Source: Amphichorda felina (lineage: Eukaryota; Ascomycota; Sordariomycetes; Hypocreales; Bionectriaceae). From it: a stretch of 64,000 nt of DNA. Below, piece after piece: positions 36,466 to 47,003 of this stretch. The position numbers and the translations under genes were made by a program. The notes under the pieces are model-generated. The model saw only the letters and a list, made by a program, of their open reading frames with translations. It was not told the origin of the DNA and ran no database searches. Each line of letters starts with the position of its first letter. Position 1 is the first letter of the stretch. Where the stretch lies: contig JAEMHR010000032.1 in assembly GCA_016490725.1 (NCBI GenBank), positions 62,001-126,000 of the forward strand. The letters run 5' to 3'.

Positions 36466-37731
36466 TTGTTTCTCTCTGTTTCTTTCTGGTTAGATGATGC
36501 TGCTGTGAGTTTGGTACTCACAGGCAGACCTCAACTTCTCAGCAGCTCACGCCTATATGTAGCTTCCTCTCTCACTCCTGAAAAGATCCGACTTCCTCGC
36601 TCTTTGCCGTGGCCCTGCCATGCCATTGGCCCAATGAATGCACACCGACCTACAGCCTATGGTACCTATGCAACGAGGACAGAGCCTTACCGCGGGGAAA
36701 AGCAGGATCCCCAACCTGTTCCGTTTTTCATCTCTCCAACTTGTAAACCCCTCCGGCCCTCCCATCCCTCCGACTCCACAGCCAAACCGGCACCGGCGGC
36801 AACAAGGGTGTCTCTAGTGGCAAGCTTCCCTAGAGGAACAAGATCTAGCATGTCTGCAAGAACCTGGAGGACTTCAAGAAGTATATGGGGAAATTGGTTA
36901 ACGACGCTAGCGGCACTCTGATCCCAACCCATGGCACCGAGAAAACGGTGCAACGAAGGCATTAAGTGCTGCGATAATGTTGCCCAAGCAATCGGCTTAT
37001 GCTCTGACTGGAGAGGAAGCAATATAGTACACTAAATATTCACTGTACCTCGTATGCTAGATCATCGATAGCATATGTACTTTGATGTATATACCCATAT
37101 ATACGGGGCTGAGCAGCCTAAGACAGCATGCAGTTGCTGTTCTCAGATGAGTCGGGAGCCAACCTGGACGCGAATTTTGAATCCGACCTTGGCTGAAGCA
37201 AAAAGAGGCTTGGATGCTGTTAGTATGTGGTTGTGTCGCACTCAGCGCTCAGCAGACCGGAATGATGAAGCTCCTCAGCCAGTGAGGAGTTGGGTGATGG
37301 AAGAAAGTTGAAATGACAGGATTACTTGTTCGGCACCATGTCATGGAGCGCAGGGCCAATTGACAAACCCGAGGCCGATATTCAATCCGCTGGCTGGTGG
37401 CATGATTTCGCGAAGCAGGCTGCAAGGGGTAGGCAAGATGCCGATCTGCATTCTCCCCACATCGCTTCCGCCTACGAGGCTGATTGACGCTAAAAATTGC
37501 AGTGTGCATCGGCCTCGTAAAGCTCGGGTTCTCCAATGCGTACATACGAGGTGCTCCAAAGCTGTACGACTCCGTGTCACTACTATGTGGTGCCAGCTGG
37601 TACGCCTAGCCAATATGCCACGCATAAATTCACAATATATAAGACAGGGCTAGTGGTCCATGGCCGTCCAACCATCCAAGTACTGCACCACTCACTGATC
37701 GGGACTGGCTCAGGTCTCTACAGACGACAAG
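36466..37731. other. Intergenic region upstream of PLD-like gene
   Basis: About 1.27 kb. Short frames on both strands have no domain. The last 100 bases hold the promoter of the PLD-like gene, including a TATA element listed separately. Confidence 0.5.
37636..37643 (+). promoter_or_regulatory. TATA box of PLD-like gene
   Basis: TATATAAG lies 96 bases before the ATG at 37732, a usual distance for an inducible fungal gene. Only this motif was identified. Confidence 0.5.
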
Positions 37732-39006
37732 ATGCGGTTCGTTCACTTAAGCCAACAGCTGGTAGCGCTGGCGACGGGCTTTGCCATGGTTGCCTCGCCC
37801 GTGATGGCTGCTGAGCCGGATCCGGTGCTGGGCAAGCCCGTCTTTAACCATCCCCCGGGCTCCGAGGCCGAGCAGTACGCCATCTTCCAGCAGCTGGCGC
37901 GCATCATCGACCGGGTCCCAGCCGGAGAAGACATTGAGATGTCTTGGTTTGAGTTCAAGGTTCCCTATACGACCGACACGGAGACCAAGCCCAACATCCC
38001 ACAGCGCCTTGTCAAGGCCCACAAGCGTGGCGTCAACGTCCGCATCGTGCTGGACAACAACGTCAAGGACGGCAATTCCAACTCGAATCGCTACCCTTAC
38101 AAGACCATCGCGCCGGAGCTCGGCACCGACAGCGATGCTGATTCCTTCATTGTCCTGTGCCCGGACAAGAAGGGGTGCATTGGGAAGCGCAAGCTCTACA
38201 CCGACTCGTACGCCTACAACCACAACAAGTTCCTCGTCGCCACCAAGATCAAGCTCAACGACGGCTCCATCGTGTCCGACGTTGTCTTCCAGTCCTCTGG
38301 GAACCTGGGCACCTGGGACGCCGACACGTCGTGGAACAATGCCATCACCTGGAACGAGACGTCCTCCTTTGCCAACTACCGCAAGTACTTCTCCGACCTG
38401 GCCGCCAACTACAACGGGCCCGGCATCGACGACTACTACTGGATCGGCGACTCGGAGGACAAGTACAAGACGCACTTCTTCCCGCGCAAGGAGACCAACG
38501 GCGACCTCAACCAGGCCTCGACCGACTCCATCGTCAGCGCCCTCAAGGCGGTCAAGTGCTCGTACACGGGTGAGGACGACGGCAAGACGCACCAGACGGA
38601 CGTGCGCGTCGTCATGTGGATCTTCACGCGCATGGCCGTGGCCGAGAAGCTGGCCGAGCTCGCGCGCAACGGCTGCTGGGTCGACGTGGTCTACTCCGAG
38701 TCCAAGGACAGCGTCCTGGAGGCGCTCAAGAAGACGGGCGGCAAGAAGATCGGCGTCACCAAGTGCGGCGTCGCCCACGAGGGCCGCAACCTGCGCCCGC
38801 ACTCCAAGTACATGCTCATCGACGGCGCCTACGACGACGACCAGATCCCGCGCGTCTTCACCGGCAGCCACAACTACGCCATGACGGCCCTGCGCAACGC
38901 CGACGAGTCGCTGGTCAGGATCAGGGACAAGGATATCCACTACTCGTACCTGCATGATAACTTCTACACTGTTAGGGACACCTGCAGTGGCAAGACCCCC
39001 CTGTGA
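37732..39006 (+). CDS. Secreted phospholipase D-like protein
   Basis: One intronless frame of 424 aa. A signal peptide (MRFVHLSQQLVALATGFAMV... ending near VMAAEP) leads into two PLD repeats. Repeat 1 has HNKFLVA at 154-160 and SSGNLG at 178-183; the Asp expected four residues after the Lys of a full HKD motif is Thr161. Repeat 2 has HSKYMLID at 347-354 followed by GSHNY, a full HxKxxxxD motif. The layout recalls secreted bacterial (Streptomyces-like) PLDs more than eukaryotic PLD1/SPO14, which carry PX/PH domains. The third codon positions are strongly C/G, more than in neighbours, which also opens long frames in other phases. Substrate is unknown; it may be phosphatidylcholine, another phosphodiester, or the enzyme may be impaired. 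Bacterial origin is inference. Confidence 0.82.
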   Translation: MRFVHLSQQLVALATGFAMVASPVMAAEPDPVLGKPVFNHPPGSEAEQYAIFQQLARIIDRVPAGEDIEMSWFEFKVPYTTDTETKPNIPQRLVKAHKRGVNVRIVLDNNVKDGNSNSNRYPYKTIAPELGTDSDADSFIVLCPDKKGCIGKRKLYTDSYAYNHNKFLVATKIKLNDGSIVSDVVFQSSGNLGTWDADTSWNNAITWNETSSFANYRKYFSDLAANYNGPGIDDYYWIGDSEDKYKTHFFPRKETNGDLNQASTDSIVSALKAVKCSYTGEDDGKTHQTDVRVVMWIFTRMAVAEKLAELARNGCWVDVVYSESKDSVLEALKKTGGKKIGVTKCGVAHEGRNLRPHSKYMLIDGAYDDDQIPRVFTGSHNYAMTALRNADESLVRIRDKDIHYSYLHDNFYTVRDTCSGKTPL

Positions 39007-39318
39007 TGAGGTGGTACGTGGCTGGCTGCGTTCGTTCTACACTATATTATGTATGTACATAAGTACTCTGTACCAGGGGCCTCGAAGCCCTGAGCTCCCA
39101 TAGTGCTTCAGTTGGGTGACCTTCCAGAAGCCAGCAAAATACTATGATATATAAAGCAAGTCTATACAGTATTGACAGCAGGGGCTATAATGAAGACAAA
39201 GTGGGGTGTTCATAAACAACTACTCTAGTAAAATACAATTCGGTACAACTCACAGAGGCGGGTGATCCCATGCCGTTTTATATGCCCACGTGGGCATTGT
39301 ATCCAGCTCAGTAGACAC
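39007..39318. other. Convergent intergenic region
   Basis: About 310 bases between the stops of the PLD-like gene (+) and the monooxygenase gene (-). It should hold both 3' ends. Nothing else is seen. Confidence 0.55.
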
Positions 39319-41349
39319 TTACAGTGTCCCGTTGATAACAAGATGACTGATTCTTCCCGCCACTTTATGAAGCTCCTCCGTCGTCCTGCATGCGGCAAAG
39401 ACAAACCTATCCGGACGAAGCACAATGAACTTGTTACCCCTGGCTGCCTTGACCATCAGGTGACGATCATAGCCTATCGGTCTTGGCCTCCCGGCGCATA
39501 GGGGGCTACTGGAAAATTCGTCTCCTGTGGCAAATCGATAGACGCGTCGATGCCAAATACACTCCCCCGAAGGACTGATTAAATCCTCGGAGAATATTGA
39601 GGCCTCGTTTAAAATCAACGCTCCATTAGTCGCTTCCTCGATGCCAGCAAGGGAACCCTTTAATTCGTCGCACTCCGCGGCAGTCTTGACCAGCACGACC
39701 AATTGGAAGAGGCCCCTCTTCGATGGCGAGAAGATGATGTCGTCCGTAAACAAGACCTCGTCTGTGTTGTGTACAAGAGTGGCATAGACTTGGGGAAAGC
39801 ATCCGCCGCCACCCAGGCTAGGCATAAAGGCCATGCCACGACCGTCTGCCCATCGGTACCGAGCCATGCCATCCCTCCGTGTGCCTAGCTGGATCTGACG
39901 CTTCCAGCTGGGGACAAGCTGCACAAGCCACAGGTACCAGTCTCTCAGGAAGATCTTGAGGCTATCCGACTCTGTGACGTAGGCCCCGTTCATAATGGTC
40001 AATCGCAGAGACGCGTCAAGCTGCTGCTTCCGCTCCGAATACCAGCCCTCCAGAAGCTTGCGGTGGTCTATCTTGGCATCCCGGCGGCTATGCGAGTGCT
40101 GTTGTGTCGCCACTCGCAGCCGCCACGCCAGAGCGATGGCATCCCTGAAGCCGGACACAATGCCCTGAGCTCCAAAGGGGGGGAACACATGCGCTGCATC
40201 GCCGCAGAGAATGGTTCGGTCCAGAGCCCATCTGTTGCAGCTTCTTGCCGAGAAGCGAAACGGCCGGCATCGCATGACCTCGATGCAGTCGGTGGGAAAT
40301 TGTACCCTGGGCGTTTCCACACCATGGCGTGTTCCTGGATGGGTGATGTAGGGGTATACAATCTCGGCCATCCTCTCAACCGTCGCCATCTCCTGGGGAC
40401 TTTCGCCGCGCAGCACAACAAATTCAAATCTCCAAAGTCGGTCCGCGGGAAGACCAAAGCGGCTGCAGATGGCAGATCGCTGAGGGTCGCACATGAATCG
40501 GAAATCGGCGGGGAAGAACTCGTCATACACTTGCTGTGGTGTATATCCCTTCTCCCAGAGAGGGAAACCCGGGTGCGACTCTGGTGTCGGGAGCGATATC
40601 TTCCAGTTGATGGCCACCCAGTCTTCCTCGTAGGGCATGTCGATCAGTTTGTCAAGTTGGACCCCGCGAGGCTCGAGATATTGCTTCCGGGTGAACCCAG
40701 TTTTTCCATCGGCGCCGACGAGAAACCTAGCTCGTATGGACTTCTGGTGGTCGCTATTGTCGATATATTGAACGTGGACCCATTCTTCGTCCTCCCGTAT
40801 GGATGTGACACGGCAACCCAAGTGGGCTTGGCCGACGTTGAGCTCTTCGATTCGTGACCGTAGGTATTTCTCCATGAGTGGCTGTTTGTGGAAAATGAAG
40901 CCAGGATGGCCTGTGCCTCCTTCTGTCTAACAACCTCGTGAGTTTCTCTCGTACTCTAGATGACATCCTAGCCATGTCAACATACCGTGCCGTATGTCAA
41001 GTCCATGAAGGCGGTGGCGGATAAATCCTTCCTCGAGCCACCCACAAAGAGGAACTTGTCAACGCCTGCAAGTCACGATTAGCCAATCCTCTTCCACTTT
41101 TCTTTTGCCTCGTGGCTGCAAACTGTGCCCCATTCCGCTAAAGATCTTGTCGTAGAGGCCACAGCCTTGCAAACAGCGGATTCCGTCCTCATCGAGACCG
41201 ATCCCCCGCGGATCCACCGCAATATCGACTTCCTTCTCCAGGACCACATGAGGGACTCCATGCTGGCTCAACAGGACAGAGAGCATTGCACCGGTTGGCC
41301 CACAGCCGCAGATGACGACGTCCGTCTCGGATTGGGCCTCGCTCGCCAT
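39319..41349 (-). CDS. FAD-dependent aromatic hydroxylase (phenol 2-monooxygenase/MhpA type)
   Basis: Three exons, 41124-41349, 40986-41065 and 39319-40926, encode 637 aa. The FAD Rossmann motif CGCGPTGA is at 14-21. The DG motif FLVGADGKTG is near 170-179 and the GD motif CGDAAHVFPPFGAQG near 343-357, so all three class A flavoprotein hydroxylase signatures are present. The last 180 residues fit the thioredoxin-like dimerisation domain. Such enzymes use NAD(P)H and O2 to hydroxylate phenols, in catabolism or in secondary metabolism. No obvious pathway partner is adjacent. The first intron uses a weak GTTTGC donor (41123), the only choice that keeps GHSVDKFLFVGG in frame. Confidence 0.88.
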
Positions 41350-42219
41350 AGTGTCGTTGGTTGTTGGTTGTTGTAATGTTGATGATGGCACGTGCGCACC
41401 GATTGTTTTTGCTGGTGCTTTGATAATACCGACACAACGCTCAGGGATTGTATCCTGTGCACCAATCACGTTGATGGAGCTTACCAAATCAATCGCATCT
41501 GACGGTCCAACGTGCAGCCAACATGTCCCTGCTGACCTGTGGCTGTGCTGAGGATGCCGATTAGGGAGATGGTGATGTGCGTGGAAGCTGGCGGTCATGA
41601 GGGGCAAGTTGGCGACAACTTGATGCGATGTATGTGAGTTGACGAGACTAGTTCCTCGGGCTATAGAGATTCTCGGCGGTGAAAAGATAAATAAGTACGG
41701 GGGGTTAGAAAATTGCCATTGTAGTGTTGCCTTTGGCACCAATTGAAACAGTAAGAACGTCGTAAATACATCTGGCTTGGTTCCAAGATGTCGAAGACCA
41801 CCAGGTCCGAGTCAGTCCGCTTGCGGTACTTATATATCAATCATTACACTGTTAAGGCTTAGATCATTAGATCATGAGGTGTAGTGAGTAGACTAGAATA
41901 TCTATTCAAGCCCAATTGGGTGCATATAAAGTAAGGTGATATATATACCATTAGCTTAAAACGTCGTTGGGTTACCAAGCCTCGAATTATCAGGGATTCT
42001 AATAATTACATATCAAGTTCGGGGTAGCTTCAAATATATGTATAGATATATAAAGGGAAGACTTCATAAGAATGGTAAAGTCCTCGTCATGCGGGACTCC
42101 TATATCATATTAAGGTCAACAAAGGATTTTTGATACTATTTAGAGAAAGACGTTTTATCATACACAGATAAAGAAGATTGATGAATAGGAACATCCGGAT
42201 TCTTTTAATGCGAGGACGC
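41350..42219. other. Promoter region, then AT-rich DNA
   Basis: The 41350-41750 part should be the monooxygenase promoter. From 41830 to 42219 the sequence is AT-rich with many TATA steps and no coding signal, resembling RIP-affected or relic DNA. Confidence 0.5.
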
Positions 42220-43605
42220 CTATAGAATGAGTGGACGAGTGCAGACATGAGACACCGTCCTGGGGGAAAGGTATATATGAACGTGCCTAAAAGAAATATT
42301 AGTAAAATGTTGAGGTACAACATTGATTATAGCCATACCTGATGGGGAATACTGTGACATATCCCTCGCGTCGACCATTCATATATATTCGATCCAACTC
42401 TGGATGGAATACGTCGCCAGGGCCTCTTCTCCAAACTCGATGACCAGCATGTTCCATGACCCCTTCAAGGTACCCGTCAGGCCCAGTACCATGATCCAAG
42501 GGTGTGCTCAAAATAAACGAAGGTACATCTTTGAAGCATGAAAGAGATTCTCTAAGGGCCTCGAGACTCAGGTTATTGAATTTGGTGTAGTTTTGGGGTA
42601 GCGAATCGCCGTAGTATCGCGTGGGGCGGGCAGCAACCCATATCTTGACGCTCCTGAGGTTCTCAAATCGATGCAACTGCATCCAGTGGAAGTCATACGG
42701 GTCGTGCAGACTGTCTGGGTGAACACTCAAAGATGGTGATGTGCATGTCAAATCGTACGAGAATACCGGCGAGAGCGACAGTTCCAGACGTGCAGCATAC
42801 TTTGGAAAGCTTGGAGGTGGGCTGATCCTCTGCGCCCACTCTTGCATGCCTGGATGTGGTTCGCAAAATCCGACAAACATTTGCCAAGCCCGCAAATCGG
42901 TGAAAACGAAGGTCGTTGACTCGTAGATGGATTTCAGGCATTCTTCCGACCTATAGCAGGACCCTTAGTTTCACCGCCGAGATCACGACGGGCAAGCACA
43001 TCTTGGACGTACAAGAATTTGCATGACAGTAACATGGCGAGATATGCACCTCCGGTCCACGTCTTGTCAGTGGTGGTGCTATCACTCCCCTTGTTCGTCT
43101 TTGTCCAGAAGCGATTCGACTTTGTGGTTTCGCTGGCTTTTTCCCACAAACGACTCAGTCTCCGCGGGGCCTTGGGGGCCGTATCATCAACCGGTGGCAG
43201 GAATGTCTTCCAGCAGGAGATTTCCGAAGTAGAGTTCATGGTGACACGCTCCATGCAGTGGGCCTCTGCAACGCACTCGCCACATCTCCAGTGATTCAGC
43301 CATGCGGATTCAAGACGCATCTGGTAAGTCAAGCTCTCGATGGAATGTCCGGGCTGGACATTTTTTTGTACCCGCAGCAGTTCGATCTCTTCCTGCAGGT
43401 CGTCCTCGACTTGGTAATGGGTGTTGCATGGCCAACGGCAAAAATGAGCCCCCGTCGCCTTGGAACGTTCTGGATCCCAATGCCAGTGCGACACGATGTG
43501 CTGACGGAGACCAGCGGACCGCCAGATCTCGAGATAAATGGCGTCGCGTATTTCCCTTGGAAGGCGAGCGACAAAGGCAGACTGCGTTTGAGGATTGATG
43601 GACAT
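42220..43605 (-). CDS. DUF7730-like (F-box-like) fungal protein
   Basis: Three exons, 43013-43605, 42339-42950 and 42220-42286, encode 423 aa. Intron 1 begins GTACGTCC and intron 2 has GTATGG, an ideal CTAAT branch and TTTTAG. The N-terminus FVARLPREIRDAIYLEIW is an F-box-like helix typical of the large fungal DUF7730 set, followed by HFCRWPCNTHYQVEDDLQ and LLSCKFLSEECLKSIYESTTFVFTD, another hallmark. A C-terminal beta-rich part follows. An upstream in-frame ATG at 43713 would add 36 residues. Function unknown; F-box-like proteins may serve as ubiquitin-ligase adaptors, but that is not shown for this family. The last short exon is the least certain part. Confidence 0.75.
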
Positions 43606-44888
43606 TGTTGAGGTTATGATTGCGTTGAAGATGGACAAGACTTTGGGTTGAGGGGTAAGTATAGGTAGAATTGCTTTTGAACGTGGTGCGCGGGACATCC
43701 AACTGTCTACCATGTACCGACTTACCTACGTACGGATGCTTACGCCCTGAACGATAGGAGGCATGGTAGCTAAACAGGGTTCAATAAGCCAATAACAGAG
43801 GTTGTACTCCGCATGTTTGTCATTAATGAGATAAGGGTGCCTACTGGTAGGACAAAAAGACCACTGATCAGTGGTACCTTATCTTGTCACCTGGGAGGCG
43901 GTTTCTGTCATAACAGTTGCCTCGCGGCGGGGCACTGCGGGGTTGTTAGAAGGCTACAGCTGCTACGAATTGTACCGCACCACCCCACATTCAAACAGGG
44001 GTTCGACCGTAGATATCTCGTGCGCAGATGGTTTCTGGGGCGCCTCATGCAACAGATATTCCTTGTGATGAACCGAGGGGTTTAGGGAGAGGGGACTGGG
44101 GGTAAGCCCATGAATAGGTTAAATTCATTCCGCCTGGGGGGATCAACCTCATAGACCAGATGCTCGGTGTTGGAGAGAACAAAAAAAGAAGAGGAACAAC
44201 AGGTATAAGATTGGAGATTACCCGGTTACCATTGCAGGATTACTTTTTGAATCAATCCAGATTATAAGCACTCCACAGGCACATCCGACCCAGCTCCATG
44301 CCATCGAGGATGGCCAAGTCCAACCGTAGTCAACTTCCCCCGGATCCGACAGTCCGGAGGGCCCCACCCACCGACCGGGAAAGCGGGGCACCGGAGACGG
44401 GGGTGGAGCTATTTGGATTGAGCTTGCCAGACTTAGTTCAACACCACATGGGGCTGATTCTAGAAGCTGAATTAACTACACGGGCGTACTGGGCTTGTCG
44501 GAGAAGACTTGGGGTCTGTTCCCCGTTTCCATTCTGCTCAAAGCTCAAATCTCGCCCTCCAGTAAAGCATTAGTTAAGTACGTGTCAATAGGTACGTAAC
44601 ATACACACGGATGTGCAAATGTGACTACAGCAGTCTAGCAGCGACACACTCTTATACTTGTGATATCCTGCCCAGTTCCCGTCTTACTAATACCAACATC
44701 GATGCTAGCTGACGCCCTTGGGACTAGGTCCTACAAATGAAGAACCAAGATATTAGGTTTTGGATAATAAAACTCGGGGTCGGAAAGCAAGAGGGAGGAC
44801 CTATTTACCTTCCCTGGCACCTACTAGGGATCAATGCGCATATAAGAGGAGTCCACCCAGAGGAGGTTTTAGCGTTGACATCCAGTCC
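43606..44888. other. Gene-poor region
   Basis: About 1.3 kb. Frames such as 44298-44573 (+) are short, basic and lack motifs. It holds the promoter of the DUF7730-like gene near 43.7 kb. A palindrome CCACTGATCAGTGG is at about 43860. Confidence 0.45.
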
Positions 44889-45590
44889 TCAAAAGATCAG
44901 GTAGTCTATAATGTCGACGCGGCCTCCGGCGGCGGCATAATGTAGCAGCGTCTCTTTGTTCACCGTTGTCAATGCCAGCAATGTGTCTTTGTCCCCATAC
45001 TCACCTCGATGTGGAGATAGCGATAAGAAGAGTCGGAAGGAACGCAAATCACATCCAAACGCGGCCAAGTGAATTGGACAATCTTCTTTCTTGTTAGGCA
45101 AGGCCACTGAAGCCCCATGTTGTAGCAACAGTTCGATCTAGCCTGCCACCCGTCACTGGCGCACCCTACGGGCACCGCCGAAGCCAGAATGTGTAAAGGG
45201 GGCGCACCTAATGGGTCTTGTATGTTCGGATCCGCACCCTTCTTGAGCGGTGTTTCTAGTGCCCCGGTGAGATTGGCATTGTAGGCGGCCTTGCAAAGAA
45301 GAGGGAGCTTACACTGACCCCACTTGTTCGGATCGGCGGCCCCGTCCCAATAATCAGGTCAATTAGGCGTTTCTGATTGAGGTAGTCGAGCTCCTCGAAC
45401 TTAGGGCGCACCGGACCGCCGAGGAATAAGCTCGCGTCAATAGTGACGAATAGCACATGTTGCAGAGATCTTGAGTCGAATGTATCACTCCCCAAAAGGA
45501 GAGCAGCCGCATCGTAAAGCCAGGCCGAGGCAGCACAAACCAACGCCTCAAATTTCTGTCCCGTTGACCAGCCGTCCCAACTCAACATAT
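44889..45590 (-). pseudogene. Decayed ankyrin-repeat gene
   Basis: On minus, an open frame from 45588 (LSWDGWSTGQKFEALVCAAS onward) runs to about 45300, then another frame reads AAYNANLTGALETPLKKGAD and PLGAPPLHILAS, and a third reads IELLLQHGAS, PIHLAAFGCD and ETLLHYAAAGGRVDIIDYLI to a stop at 44889. The ankyrin helix pattern (PLHxAA, xVxxLLxxGA) is clear. The pieces are separated by frame shifts and by a TAG just before IELLLQHG that may be a former CAG. No splice pair of usable length repairs it (the only GT-AG candidate near 45300 would be about 23 nt). Confidence 0.65.
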
Positions 45591-47003
45591 CTCTGACGAT
45601 GCGTGCGTGTCCATGAACCGGATGGAACTCGGTCGAGACTCATTGCCAAGGTTGTAACACATTATGTGGCGTTGTTCGTAATCTAGAACAATATTGCAAT
45701 ACCTGAGGGGAATTTCAGGCTGAATTAGTTGTCAATATCCGTGCAGGTTTGACGGTTGCTTATTCTTTCGAGCTAACACTGGGTAGCCACGACGTAATAC
45801 TAAGTGATAATAAATAAGGGTAATTCTATTCAATTTTTATCGAGGATTATACTTATCTAGTTCCCTTAAAAACCTCTATTTCGATTTTACAGTCTATTTA
45901 TAACGATAAATAATTTAGATACTCAATGATGTACTGATTCTAGCGATATTGGAAAGATACCAATAGTAGAGACTGGATTTTCTTGCTCACGTAAGCTAAC
46001 CTGGCCGTACAATCTAACTCCCTTATAAAGTCAATGCCTTTATCAAGTTATAATAATTTACGAGGTTATTTGGAATGTGCACTTTCAACTCTCTACGGCT
46101 GGTTTGGGTGGGCGTGCCTAGTACTAAATGCACCTTATCCTCTTCGAGATTCCATCATGGCCTAGGAATATCGACAAATCCAAATTATACGAATGCTCCA
46201 CGCCAGAATTCCTGTTGTGTTAGTGATGGATGCCCACGCTCGTTACTTTTGCTATTAGGGGACCGCGGCCGTCCGTTAGAAAGATCGGTCCTACGGGATT
46301 AGGCGTTGTTTCGATCATATATATAAGACGGGCATCGATGACATAAATGGTTGATGCCATCATTATCCTTGTCGATTATCAATTTACGCGGTTATTTCCC
46401 ATGTCGAGCACGCTACCGTATTATTTCTTGAGCCGTGACCTTCGGGTCAATACAGCCATCCGGCTACGATGACGGCCTAAGACGACTTATCATGTACACC
46501 GATCATCTATACAAGCAATATTATACCTAAACTAATCTACCAAAAACTCAGAACCATTATGATGCCATTGTTGGCCTTGTGGTGTTGATGGCTTCCTTCT
46601 CTACCTCCGTCACGGTAGATCTCATTGAGCCCCACTCACGAGGCCCTCAACATCTCTGTCATGTTGTTATGGGCCCCTTGCTCGTGTTTGTGTGTATACC
46701 AGTCTCCCTCCAACTCACTATCCACGACCTTGCACAACATTATACCTACTTATATACTATACACCTAAAAGCTTCAAATGGCCCAAGCTGGCACTGAGAC
46801 GAAGCGTCAATGCCAAGTCACGACACTCCTTATGGCTGATATTACTTATTTAGGAATAGTGTGTTATAGCTGCCAACAGGTTAGGCATCAAGTGCATCAC
46901 CACTTTTGGTGCCTCACTCCCCAGTTGTACATTGATCCAACATCAAGTTTCCGTCTATGAACTTCTGCCTCACGAACGGCCTGGTCTCCCTGATAACAGT
47001 CCA
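45591..47003. other. AT-rich, TA-dense noncoding block
   Basis: The 45700-46560 part is strongly AT-rich with many TA steps and stops in all frames, as seen in RIP-mutated DNA. It flanks the decayed ankyrin gene. The 46600-47003 end should hold the promoter of the F-box/ankyrin gene. Confidence 0.55.

Noticed and set aside
37747..38955. Long frames (402 and 316 codons) in other phases of the PLD-like gene
   Set aside because: Caused by very high GC3; only the sense frame has a signal peptide and PLD motifs.
41376..41742. N-terminal extension of the monooxygenase (start at 41742)
   Set aside because: The extension has no domain and the FAD-binding motif is close to the ATG at 41349, as usual.
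44298..44573. Basic 91-codon frame
   Set aside because: No motif, composition like the surroundings, no splice context.
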